This document shows, in pieces, positions 50,921-61,243 of a stretch of 64,000 nt of DNA; within the stretch, counting starts at the first letter, position 1; each line of letters opens with the position of its first letter. The notes below the pieces were generated by a model. It saw only the letters and a program-made list of their open reading frames with translations, was not told where the DNA came from and made no database searches. Source of the stretch: Casuarius casuarius (lineage: Eukaryota; Chordata; Aves; Casuariiformes; Casuariidae); NCBI GenBank assembly GCA_003342895.1, contig PTFA01000159.1, positions 1,349,233-1,413,232 on the forward strand, in the 5' to 3' direction. A program made the position numbers and the translations under genes.

Positions 50921-51710
50921 TATGAATAAGAGGCTAAATCCAGTCAATTAAAAAGTCTGCAGTGAAGACTGAATAAATTAGAATATTTAAATAGAATGTG
51001 AATCAAAAGGTGAGTGCTTGAGAGAATGTATGATAATATTTTACTAAATAGCTTGGTTCTGTAGTATATATAGGAAAATATGAACCCATTATGGTAGATA
51101 TTATAATGTTTACTGACATTAAATAGCCCTCCTCTGTTCTTTGAAAAAAAAAGCCTGTTTTTATTAAAACAAGTTCTTGCTCACCCTTAAGCTGGTCATG
51201 ATGGCAATTTTTGAAAAATGACTGCTGTAGATAAGGCAAGAGTGCTAAGAATGAACTTTATAAAAGGCAGCCCCCCCATTTTTTAACAAAATGCAATTTG
51301 TATTGTATACCTGTGTTTTAACATGCACTTTTGAATGTGCTTACAGGGTCCTTACAGTTTTTGTACTTTAAGTCCTCGTGACTTTTGATCTACTTTTGCA
51401 AAGATGAGGAGATTTAACATTGCATAACTCAAGTGTAAATAAATGCATGAATATATAACATTTAAACACCTACAGATATTTTCACTTCATCTTGGTAAAG
51501 TTTCCGAGTAGCAGAATCTGGCGAGAAAAAATCTGAGTGTCTTGTCAGCTATGGAATTCTGTCATTATCGTTCCCAGCTCAAAACAAGAATGATGTAATG
51601 CCCAAATGTTTAAAGTGGAACTTCTGGGCTCAAAACTCCTGAGAAAACAAAATCGCTATCTTATGTGTGCCTACTGCAATCAGATTGGCTTAACCTATCA
51701 GTTGTGGGTA

Positions 51711-51740
51711 ATATTATTATTATTATTGTTATTATTATTT
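51711..51740. repeat. (ATT)n microsatellite
   Basis: About ten ATT units with one G interruption. Confidence 0.9.
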
Positions 51741-51778
51741 GTACAGGAGAAAATACAGCAGTCAGTAGTTTTGCCTAA

Positions 51779-51800
51779 ACAGTGTTGCAGTCAACACTGT
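51779..51800. repeat. 9-bp hairpin, 4-nt loop
   Basis: ACAGTGTTG (51779-51787) pairs with CAACACTGT (51792-51800) around CAGT. Confidence 0.6.
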
Positions 51801-52623
51801 CCTCCATTCTTAATCACACTAATGACCCCTAGGCCCTAGTTCAGTGGTATGCTCAAGTGTCTCATTTAAAGCAAGTAAGTAGCCATTGAACTGACTTAAA
51901 TCATATTCTCTTGGATTCCTGTAAAATACTGCCAGACCAAAAGAACATGCCACCCTGAGATCTTTGAAGGAGCTGTAAATTGACAGAAGGGTTAAGTGGA
52001 GCTTTCTCTCCAGAATGATTTAGATTTTAATAATCTTTGGACCAGTTTTTCCTTGTCATCAGTGACTAGCAGAGGAAGTTTCAAATGGATATGTATGTCT
52101 TCTCCAAAATGACTTAGGAGAATTTCATAATCCCAGAACCAAATTTTTCCTTGTAGTGTTTAGTGTCAAGGGGAGATCCATGTACATGAGTTTATAGTAA
52201 TCTCTGGTTCAGGATCTATGTTTCAATCTTCACTCACTAGTTGCAAAGAAAGTGCTAGGAAAAAGGAAGACCAGAGAGGATGATGGTTCTAATTATTCTT
52301 GAATTCAGTGTATGTGAACACAACAAGTGGCTAGTCAGGATTCAGCCATGCATTTACTTTGCCAGTGCATTCATATCTATCTGAGAAAAGAAAAGAGAAA
52401 AAACTTTTAATTTTACTTCATTACATGTCATCAGCTCAATTAACCATTATATTTGTAGTACAATACTGGCAAATTACTGCTTTCTTATTTTTGGCTTGCC
52501 TGAAGATTTATGGCTATTAGCATTAATTTGTTTGCATTATATGGCATTTCTTTCTCTCTTTAACAGCAGCATGCACTTTACTCTGAATGTTTTTTCTGTG
52601 TTTGCTGCCATTTCAATATTGCT

Positions 52624-52630
52624 TACTAAC
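52624..52630 (+). promoter_or_regulatory. Optimal branch-point motif TACTAAC for SS6
   Basis: TACTAAC matches the strongest known branch-point consensus. Its branch A (52629) is 40 nt before the SS6 microexon, a suitable distance. A T-rich tract with two TGC triplets follows, ending in ACAAAG. Confidence 0.6.
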
Positions 52631-52668
52631 ATCTAATATATTTTGCTTTTTTTATTTTGCTGACAAAG

Positions 52669-52695
52669 TTGCATTGATGAAAGCTGATTTGCAAG
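52669..52695 (+). CDS. NRXN1: Neurexin-1 SS6 microexon (27 nt, alternative)
   Basis: A 27-nt cassette exon at the LNS5/EGF-C junction. Joined in phase 1 it reads VALMKADLQ between GCE and GPSTTC; skipping leaves the single Gly. This is the SS6 insert described for neurexin-1, as I recall the peptide. The acceptor is ACAAAG, with purines near the splice site and hence weak; the donor is GTAGAT. A UACUAAC branch point lies 40 nt upstream, and a TGC triplet lies 9-11 nt before the exon, the position typical of SRRM4-dependent neuronal microexons. The insert has no cysteine or sequon; it lengthens and adds charge (Lys, Asp) to the linker before EGF-C. It was found by peptide match between the flanking exons and is too short for normal ORF detection. 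Confidence 0.93.
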
Positions 52696-53652
52696 GTAGA
52701 TAGACCTGTATGTATTAAACAAGACTGAAACCCCCAATGCACGGTTGGATTTTTACAATAAATGCTCTATGCATTTCAGAATCAGTGTCTGCTATTTTGT
52801 TTCAGATTTGGTCTTTCGCACCCCTAAAACAATGTGATATATGAACCTTCATTTTGCAGCATAGTTTGCATAAAGGCTTTCAGTCTTGAGTATGTTTGTA
52901 TAGTGGTTGCTTTAGTGCTTTGATCATACCTTTTAAAATTTCTTTATATTTCAGTAGTCTAGTTATGATTCTCTAGAAATAGAATAGCTTTGTTTTTCAT
53001 GTGTATGTCACATTTTGGCATGCCAGTTCATTAGTAGTCTGATTTTCTTTATTTCCCCTTAAAAAGGAACCTGCATGGGATCCCTGAAGCATGTGAATCA
53101 GTACTTGCCAACATTCCTGCGAAATAATCCCAACCTTCTCTTAATTTCAGACCCAATTTATTTAAAGTGATATCTGGGATTAAAAGCATTTTATAATGAA
53201 GCTTCCTTTTTCATTATTTTGGTTTGCTTTATTTTTAATTTTATTTTCCAATCTTTAGTTTCCTCTCCTGGAGCTTTGCTTTCTGTGGTATCTGGCTTCA
53301 CTGGTTGAAATGTATTTACAGGAAAAAATAATGATGATGGTGTTAGAAAATATTTAGCCAGTCGATGGTCTGAGATGAAATTATCAAATACTCTCAACAA
53401 AGTACTTGGAATTCCACTTTTCTTGGAATAACTCTACTTCAGTTTGTGCATTTTAACATACTTACAAACTAAAGGAAAAAAAATCCTTACAGTGTTACAT
53501 GCTGCTACATAAAAGAGCAAGTTCATGTACATTTTACTTGGTAACTCTTTGCTTGTTTGGTTTGAGATGTTGGCAACTAGTTTATGTGATCCAGTGCAAA
53601 ATATCTTTCTTTGGAAGACAAAGTGCAAGTCTTTTTTGTATGTTCTCATCAG
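52696..53652 (+). other. NRXN1: NRXN1 intron between SS6 microexon and EGF-C exon
   Basis: A 957-bp intron. A TGCATG motif occurs at about 53074-53079, roughly 380 nt downstream of the microexon. The acceptor region TTTTTTGTATGTTCTCATCAG is pyrimidine-rich. Nothing else is recognised. Confidence 0.85.
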
Positions 53653-53772
53653 GCCCCAGCACAACATGCCAAGAGGATTCCTGTGCAAACCAGGGCGTGT
53701 GCTTACAGCAGTGGGATGGATTCAGTTGCGACTGTAGCATGACCTCCTTTAGTGGACCGTTATGCAACGACC
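53653..53772 (+). CDS. NRXN1: Neurexin-1 exon: EGF-C repeat
   Basis: A 120-nt exon, phase 1-1, with 39 full codons beginning [20 protein letters not shown]. It is a complete EGF-like module: six cysteines at exon residues 5, 10, 16, 25, 27 and 36 in the usual spacing, with the [14 protein letters not shown] core. It sits between LNS5 and LNS6 of alpha-neurexin. In the window its partners are the exon at 47942 or the SS6 microexon upstream. The donor GTAAGT is consensus. SFSGPLCND is neurexin-1 (neurexin-3 has SYSGNQCND as I recall). The remembered difference from mammals is SCANQG for SCSNQG. An open frame runs from upstream intron through the exon and about 80 codons into the next intron; those extra codons are not exonic. 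Ends are fixed by splice signals and phase. Confidence 0.98.
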
Positions 53773-56040
53773 GTAAGTACACTAGAAAGTGCTTATCGGA
53801 AAGCTTTTGCGCTCTAAGGCAATGTTTGAAGCGACTGTCTGAAGGTTTATATTATTTTAATACTAGATACTTAAATGAACTGGCAAACCCTGTGATAATC
53901 TGTAAGGCTTATGGGAAGGATATAGCTAAAATACACAGTATAAATTTTGGACAATATGCAGTATCTAACACTGACAGAATTTGGTTTTATTACACTCGAT
54001 TGCATGTCTAATGTACTGATGGTTACCTGCTTGAAGTAGGTCCCTTCTTGCATAAAAGTTACAAATATTTTTTTGTAATTGAAAATCTTTTACATTGTAT
54101 TATCTTAAGCTATATTGTAATTTTGTAGCATTATATCATGAGGGCTATAATTACTGTGAAGCAGTTGACGAGGCTCATTATCTCGCTTTGTTGATTTCTT
54201 TAGGTGACACACTAAGCAATCCAATAATGAAAGCATGCCGAGTATTTTGGTTCTTTTAAATTTCATCTGAATAAAACTACATAACGTATACCAACCATCT
54301 GCTCTTTCAGGAAAGATTATTAAATGTGTCATAAATATGAGACCTGATTCGCCGATGTCATAATCTAGTTTTATTCCCATCCTCATTGATCTAAATAGAA
54401 TTATGCTGAAGTGAAAGTGGAATAATAATACAAGAGTCATATGATGGTCTGTGGTAACTGATTAAACTGAAATGCTGAGTTTTCTTTTAGCTCACCACTT
54501 TTGAGATAATCATATGTTATATATTTTTGTATCAATATAAAGAGGAAATTTCTTTTAGGTTTGGCATTTTTATTTCTATGGCCATTTGTATGCATTTAGC
54601 TGGATGAATATCTGGTGGTAGGAAATGTAGGTAGCTGTCTAGTCAAGCATTTTGGATTTTTGTCTTGTTCTCGTTCTCCAATCTACAGCAAGCGCCACCT
54701 TCTTGGACAAACTTTAAAGTGTCAAAATAATTGTTATAATCTGAACAGCTTTTACTTCAAATTATATCTAACTAAAGACTAGAAAATAAGTTATGTATAA
54801 AACCTACATTTATTCTCAAGGAAGTTCCACTTTTCTACTCTTGACCATGTTAGAAAAACCACCAAAAGGACTCATCTCAGTCTTTTTCCCCGTAGTTGCT
54901 GGCATGGTAGAAATGAGCTGTGATATCAAAAATCTTTAAAAAATTTGAGCTAGGTTTGGGTTTACTTTATGCATATGAGTTTGCCCTTCCCAACAATATA
55001 TGTGATTGGTCGTGCTGCTAAGCATGTATTCTTAAAGATTTCAGTCCACTGTCTACTCCAGGAGAAAATGTTTTGTTTCTTTGTTACTTTTTATGTGATT
55101 ATTTCTGTTCTTTTGGGATCTCTGAGAAAATCCAGGTTTTTCTGAAAGTAGCTAAAAAGTATGAAAAATAAATATATAGTCCACATCTAGCAAAGGGAAA
55201 AACTCTGTTTATAAACTAATTTTAGGAGTAACTGGAGTATGGACCTGGAATATTCTGTGAATTATTTCTTCAAGTGCCAGCTATTTTATAAATTAAACTC
55301 ATAAACTTGTATTTACCAGTCTATGAAAGCTCATTTGTATAGTAGCATTGTGGACTACGTTGTACACAATCAGAAAACGCTCCATATACCCATTTCTGAT
55401 GATAGTACCCGACCACCAAAAATGCCTACTTTTTGCCCAAAAAAGTCAAATTTTTTATGTTCTTCTATCACAAACACGAAATATAAATTTATCCTAGATA
55501 TGAGTGTTTCCTGATAAAATGCAGAGCCTGGTAAATATAATGCATTTGGCTAATGCCTATCTTGGCTCCTCAGATTAGTTCAGATTTCAAAGATCTGCAA
55601 TGCAAATCTAATGAGAGAGATTTTTCCTAATAGTATATGTGAGAGAAAGGAGGAAAAATGATGTAGTAATCTCAGTATCATCTAGATGTGCCTAAACTCC
55701 CTGCTTTGTTTGGAAAGAGCATAATGAAAAGAGAAACGATGAAGTGTTACTACAATTTTTAGTGACGTGCATAGGTTACAAAACACAAGGAAAACTTTTG
55801 TAACGCTTAAGTAAGCTAAATTCCTTTCATATCAAGAAAGGTTGTCTCAGTGACAGTTTTGGAATAGCACCTTCCTGTTGCTGGAAAACACAGTGCACTT
55901 CAGAAGAATTTTAAGTGTATTTCTCAGCTGTGTACGTTAGCATGTTTCCATTGTGGATCATGGAGCTATGCTGATTTACAGAAGCTGAAGTCTAATCCAG
56001 TATTGCTACATAGACATACCCTTGACTTGTTTTCCATGTT

Positions 56041-56122
56041 AATGTACCTATTTCGTATTTTCAAGCTTAAGTAAAATGCATGTGAATGTACCTATTTCAT
56101 ATTTTCAAGCTTAAGTAAAATG
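56041..56122 (+). repeat. 44-bp-period tandem duplication
   Basis: Two copies of a 38-bp block beginning AATGTACCTATTTC (56041-56078 and 56085-56122), separated by 6 bp and differing at one base. Confidence 0.9.
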
Positions 56123-56336
56123 GAGTATTCATGACATTAAAATCTCACAGGTGGATTTTAGAGTAGCAAAAGTCTGAGAATGTGAAATAAAAGGTTACCA
56201 AAAAAATGGACCATTTAAAAGTGTCAGTGATGGTAAGAGAAACAGTTAAGATACATCTCACTTACAAAGAATGGCATCCCTCCCCATGAATTATTTTTCT
56301 CCTCGAACTGTAAGTTAACATATTCTAGCACAGATT

Positions 56337-57250
56337 TCACAGAATCACAGAATGGCTGAGGTTGGAAGGGACCTTTGGAGATCATTTAGTCCAGCCTTCC
56401 TGATCAAAGCAGGATCAGCAAGAGCAGGTTGCTTAGGACATTGTCTAGGTAGTTTTTTAATTTCTCGAAGAACGGAGACTCCACAACCTCTCTGGGCAAC
56501 CTGCTCTGCTGCTTGACTACTATCACTGTAAAAAAAGTTTTTTCTTATGTTTAAATGGAATTTCTCTTATCCATTCACTGGATACCACTGAGCGGAGTCT
56601 GGCTGCATCTTTACTCCCTCTCACTGGATATTTATATGCATCGATAAGTTCCCCCCAGAGCCTTCTCTCCTCTAGGCTAAACAGTCCCAGCTCTCTCAGC
56701 CTTTCCTTGTATAGCAGATGCTCCAATCCCTTCATCATCTTTGTGGCCCTTCGCCAGACTCAGTCCAGTAAATCTATCTCTCTCTTGTACTGGGGAGTCC
56801 AGCACTGGACAGTGAGCATTCCAGGTGTGTGCTTCAGCAGTGCTGAGTGGAGGGGAAGGATCGCCTCCCTCAGCCTGCTGGCAGTGTTCTTTCTAATGCA
56901 GCCCTGGATACCACTGGCCTTCTTTGGCGTGAGGGCCAGTGCAGTATTACAGAAGCAACAGTTTTAAATCCTTTTACCACATAAATCTTTCACATGGTTG
57001 ACTTGTTGTCCACCAGGACCCCCAGGTCCTTTTCTGCCAAGCTGCTCTCCAGCTGGTCAGCCCCAGTACTTGTGCGTGAGGTTGCTCCTTCCCAGGTGCA
57101 GGCTCTGCATTTCCCTTTGTTGAATTTCATGAGATTCCTGTCAGTTCATTTCTCCAGCTTGTTGAGGTCCTTCTGAATGGCAGCACAACCATCTGGTGTA
57201 TCAACTACTCCTTCGAGTTTTGTATCTTCTGCTATTTGCATAAACTTGCA
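56337..57250 (-). mobile_element. CR1 LINE, 5'-truncated 3' portion
   Basis: On the minus strand this is the end of a CR1 non-LTR retrotransposon. The 3' terminus is marked by two TCACAGAA 8-mers (56337-56352) followed by AATGGCTGAGGTTGGAAGG, the standard CR1 tail. Further conserved blocks follow in order: TCTCTGGGCAACCTGCTC, GAGCCTTCTCTCCTCTAGGC, CTCTCAGCCTTTCCTTGTAT, ACCCCCAGGTCC and GTTGAATTTCATGAG. It covers the last part of ORF2 and the 3' UTR, about 0.9 kb; 5' truncation is normal for CR1. An unrelated block of about 51 bp interrupts it at 56945-56995. Stops and indels make it inactive. The 5' limit near 57250 is approximate. Confidence 0.93.
56945..56995 (+). repeat. 51-bp segment in CR1 that matches 61192-61243
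   Basis: Inside the CR1, where the family should read GCCAGTGCACACTGCTGGCTC or similar (from memory), there is a TATTACAGAAG...TTTAAATCCTTTTACCACAT block ending CTTTCACAT. It aligns with intron sequence about 4.2 kb downstream in the same orientation. Confidence 0.65.
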
Positions 57251-58246
57251 CAAATAACCGTACTGTATTTAAGCTGATACTTCCAGCATGTCTCCCCAAG
57301 TGACCTCAGTGCACAAGGATTTGACATGCATATCATTCCTAGGCTTTACAATGTAAATGTTTCACATATATCATTCTTGTCTTTAATTTCCAAAAGAGAG
57401 TTTGGAGGAAGCAATGAAAGTTTTTTGAAAAGAGTGATAATACATTCTACTGATATATTATGTAAGAAATTTCCTTAATCTTTTCTATAAAAGCAAATTA
57501 TTACTCTTCTGCTGTTCATTATATTATTGCAGCTGAAAATGAGCAGAGCTTGAAATGAACATTTTTTAAAAGTTCCTTCGGAATAAGTAGCCTGCGAAGC
57601 AGGTTCTTTCTTCCCCAATCCAAGAAAGCTAGAGAGATGAAGATTGTATTGATCCTAGTTTAGGGAATGTACTACTAAGTAAAACGACCTGGGCCGGGAA
57701 GGATAACACTACAGTTTTACAGCTGTATTCAGGAATGCCCACAGTTTAATCCACAAAAGTTTCAATTAGTTTTAAATCTGTGCTCCACTACAATGAGTAT
57801 GGAGTGCCTGTGTAGGCTGTAAGTCTCCATGATGGCACAGGTGGAAACATGCTGTGTGGTGTAACTTCCTATTTACTGAAAGAAAAGCAAGACAGGGGAA
57901 GTTTTGACCCCAAGATGACACACAGATTATCATTTTTTCTTTTGGTATGATACGACATTTGGAGATGCAGGGCAACAGTGCTCTTTAGATGTGATAGGAA
58001 GGTAGTGTTATATTGGTAAGTGCAAAGCAGACCAGTAGCAATTGTCCTGACAGAACAGAATTATATAGAAGACTGTACAAAAAGGACAGTTAATGGCTGT
58101 TCTTACAAATGGCTGGCTGCATGCAACTCCTCTGAGAAAATGCATCATGAACCTCTTAACTATTTCTAACAGCAGGTTGTGTAGTGAAAGCTGTCCTCCC
58201 AGGGTGTTCAGTTTTTTCCTAAGAGTAGGGTTGGAAATGATTCTGG

Positions 58247-58265
58247 CAAAACAAAACAAAACAAA
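58247..58265. repeat. (CAAAA)n microsatellite
   Basis: About four CAAAA units. Confidence 0.85.
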
Positions 58266-58869
58266 TCTATAAGAGAGGATCTGCTTTCTATAAGTTTACA
58301 TCTGTTTTTACTAGCACAGTCTTTAAGTATAACTGTATTAGTGAGTGTAATGTCATGTTTGTGGAAACAAATACCGCTATTATGGCATAGAAAATAGCAG
58401 ACATAATAACATTGTCACATTACATTAGTATAGAAATGTTCTGTGCCAAATTACAGGGCAGCTTCAACACTGTCTGTTACCATAAGGGAATAATATATTG
58501 GAGTTGTACTTGTGATGGTATAGCTAACACTGTGTCAACACTTCCATTAAAATTCCTTTCTAAGGGGCTAGAACTTCACCACGCAGTCTCTTCTGACTAT
58601 GAATTTGACATTCTCAACCACTGTGAGTGAGGAACTTTTTAAAAAAGTTCTCCTATTTTATTTTGACTCTTCTTCTACTAAGAAAAATCAAACTGCCTCA
58701 TTTAAATGGAGAACTGTGTCAATATTACAAAACCAGTTCACTGAACGCATGTTTAGTTTTTTGAAATTTGATTATGTTATAGAGATGTTGCCTTTCAGCT
58801 AAGGAGATTTCTGTAGTAATGGATAGATTTTATTTTAAATGAGTTTAGATGTTAATAATTGTTGTTGTG

Positions 58870-60412
58870 TATCAGAGCTTAATTGGAGACTGGACAAGGT
58901 GTTCAAGGAAGGGCTGCTAGGAAGAGATGGGAGGCACCTGCTAAAGTGGAGCAAGAGCATCTTTGCTAACAGGCTGATCAAACTGGTGACGAGAGCTTCA
59001 GACTAGGAACGATGCGAGAGGGAAATGATGACCCACAGTCAAGTGAGGAAGTGGTGGACTAAGTTGAGAAGCAAAAGAGCGCAAGGTGATGTGGACACAA
59101 GAGACCTCGTAAACAACAAAACAGGGCAGAAGGGGGCCCACCCCAAGTGCACGCACACAAGGAGGTGCCTATAGGACAGCATGATGAGGGAAGTTCTCAC
59201 ACTTTTTCTGGGAAATCAACATGACTGGGTGCCTGTCTGAAGTGCCTGTACCGTAATGGGGATCAAACAGGAGGAATTAGAAGTCTGCATGCAGTTCAGG
59301 GCTACAGTCTCATCAGGATCACAGAGATGTGGTAAGGTAGCTCACACAACTGTGGTAGTGGTGCAGTGGATGGATACAGGCTCTTTAGGAAGGACTGACC
59401 AGGATGATGAGGAGGGAGAGCTGCCCTTTCTGTGAGAGCAGTGGGAGTGCATGGAGCTCTGCCTGGGGATGGATGAGGAGCCGGCTGAGAGTGTTTGGGT
59501 CAGGATTAGAGGGCAGACCAATGTGGGTGGCATTGTGGGTGGGTGCCTACTACAGACTGCCTGATCAGGAAGAAGGTGTAAATGAAGCTTTCTTCAGACA
59601 ACTGGAGACAACCTCACATTCACAGGCCCTGGTCTTTATGGGAGGCTTAAAGGAAAACATAAAGGAAAACATTAAAAGGAAACATACAGGAGGTGGAAGC
59701 AGGGAGAGGTGACCCAGGGGGAGTATAAAGATAGTATCTGAGCATGCAGGTATAAAGTTAGGAAAGTCAAAGCTGTGGCGCTGAATCTGATGAGGGACAT
59801 GGAGGGCAACAAGAAGGGCTTCTACAGGAAGACTAGGCAAAACGTGGGATGGCTGCTGAGTGGGGCTGAGGACCAGCTGATGAAAGACATGGAAAAGGCC
59901 GAGGTACTCAATGCCTATTTTACCTCAGTCTTTACTGATAAGACTTGCCTTCAGCAGTCCCAGGTCCCTGAGACCCATATGAAGGTTTGGAACAAGGAGG
60001 ACTTAGCCTTGGTGGAGGAGGATCAGGTTAGGGAACTTTTAAACAAACTGGACACACACACGTCAATGGGACCTGATGAGATTCAGCCACGAGTGCTGAG
60101 GGAACTGGCCGATGTCGCTGTGAGGCCGTTCTCTATTATCTTTGAAAGGTCATGGTGATCAGGGACAATGCACGAGGACTGGAAAAAAGCAAATGTCAAT
60201 CCTGTCTTCAAGAAGGGAAGGTGGAGGATTGAGGGAACTACAGGATGGTGAGCCTCACCTCACCTTGATCCCTGGGAAGGCAATGGAGCAAATCCTCCTG
60301 GAAGCCATTCCCAAACATATTAAGGGCAAGAATGTGATTAGGAGAAGTCAGCCTGGATTTACGAAGGGGAAATGATGCTTAACCAAGCTGATAGCCTTCT
60401 GCAATGAAATGA
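58870..60412 (+). mobile_element. CR1 LINE, 3'-truncated copy with ORF1/ORF2 remnants
   Basis: On the plus strand, in pieces broken by stops and frameshifts: a GRDGRHLLKWSKSIFANRL segment (58915-58975) like the end of CR1 ORF1; a degenerate ORF1-ORF2 junction; an endonuclease piece ending YYRLPDQEEGVNEAFFRQLE (about 59550-59607); and a reverse-transcriptase N-terminal piece with [37 protein letters not shown] and SIIFERSW (59889-60154), then [19 protein letters not shown] in another frame. About 59640-59760 lacks the C-terminal endonuclease, an internal deletion. The copy stops around FTKGK...NEMT, before the RT catalytic motif, so the 3' half is missing. That is unusual for a LINE and implies deletion or rearrangement after insertion. 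The open frames of 77-127 codons here are element remnants, not host genes. Confidence 0.9.
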
Positions 60413-60651
60413 CTGTGAACGCACTGTTTAGATATTTTGTCATTTTCTTGCTAATCTGAGAACCTGTGTTCTGATTTGCAAGCATGCTGAGCACTCTGAG
60501 TTGAGCTTGGAGTGTACGTGATGTCTGCATAAAACTAAATCCCAAGTGTTTCAGATTGAACCCACTAAATTAGTGGATACTTTTGGGCACTACTGAGGAT
60601 AGCATAACTTCTTCTTGTAATGAGAAACTTGGATATTATAGTATTTGACAT

Positions 60652-60676
60652 TAGAATATGTAGAATATGTAGAATA
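60652..60676 (+). repeat. 9-bp tandem repeat
   Basis: About 2.7 copies of TAGAATATG. Confidence 0.8.
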
Positions 60677-61191
60677 GTAATTTTCTCTCCAGTGCAGTGT
60701 TTGGAGAATGCATTAAGTAATACTGAGGTTATACATTGACCCAAAAGTAAGCTAAATATTGAGTCAGCATTCAACTTCTGCAATAAATGAATGATTTTAT
60801 AAAAACCAGTGTTAACTGCAGAACTCTGGTCAGAACGGGTGCATTCTTGAACTGAATAAGACAGGAGTCTTAGACTATGTGAACATGTAATTAGCAATTA
60901 TGTAATAATCCATATGCAAGGGTGATTTTGTATTGCACACAGAAGCATAGACCTCCCTTTCTCAAGGTTTGTGAGCTTTATCCATGAAATTTAATGTCAC
61001 TTGTGTGTGTGATTATAAGAAGGGAGTATTTATTATTTTTTTGTCAACACCAGTAACTTATTGCTGACTTCTGAACTATCATATTGTGCTTGCATTGGAA
61101 TACACATTTTCCTCTCCCAACTTCTTTCTTCTTCTGGAATGTAAATTAGAGGGTGATATTCATACAATATCTGTTTACATTAGTAGTCCGA

Positions 61192-61243
61192 TATTACAGA
61201 AATGCTGGTTTAAATCCTTTTACCACATACATTTCTTTCACAT
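61192..61243 (+). repeat. Intron segment matching insertion in CR1 at 56945-56995
   Basis: Shares TTTAAATCCTTTTACCACAT exactly, with similar flanks, for about 50 bp in the same orientation. Possibly the donor of the block in the CR1, or both derive from a third copy. Confidence 0.65.

Larger units (their letters stand above)
48116..52668 (+). other. NRXN1: NRXN1 intron between LNS5 exon and SS6 microexon
   Basis: A 4,553-bp intron. It holds two mutually exclusive hairpins at 48443-48474, a TA-rich repeat at 50717-50750, an inverted repeat at 50876-50920, an ATT microsatellite (51711-51740) and a small hairpin at 51779-51800. It ends with a TACTAAC branch-point motif and a T-rich tract. No other exon is recognised. 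Confidence 0.85.

Noticed and set aside
59404..60375. Three plus-strand ORFs of 77-127 codons as host genes
   Set aside because: Their translations match CR1 ORF2 segments and belong to a dead LINE.
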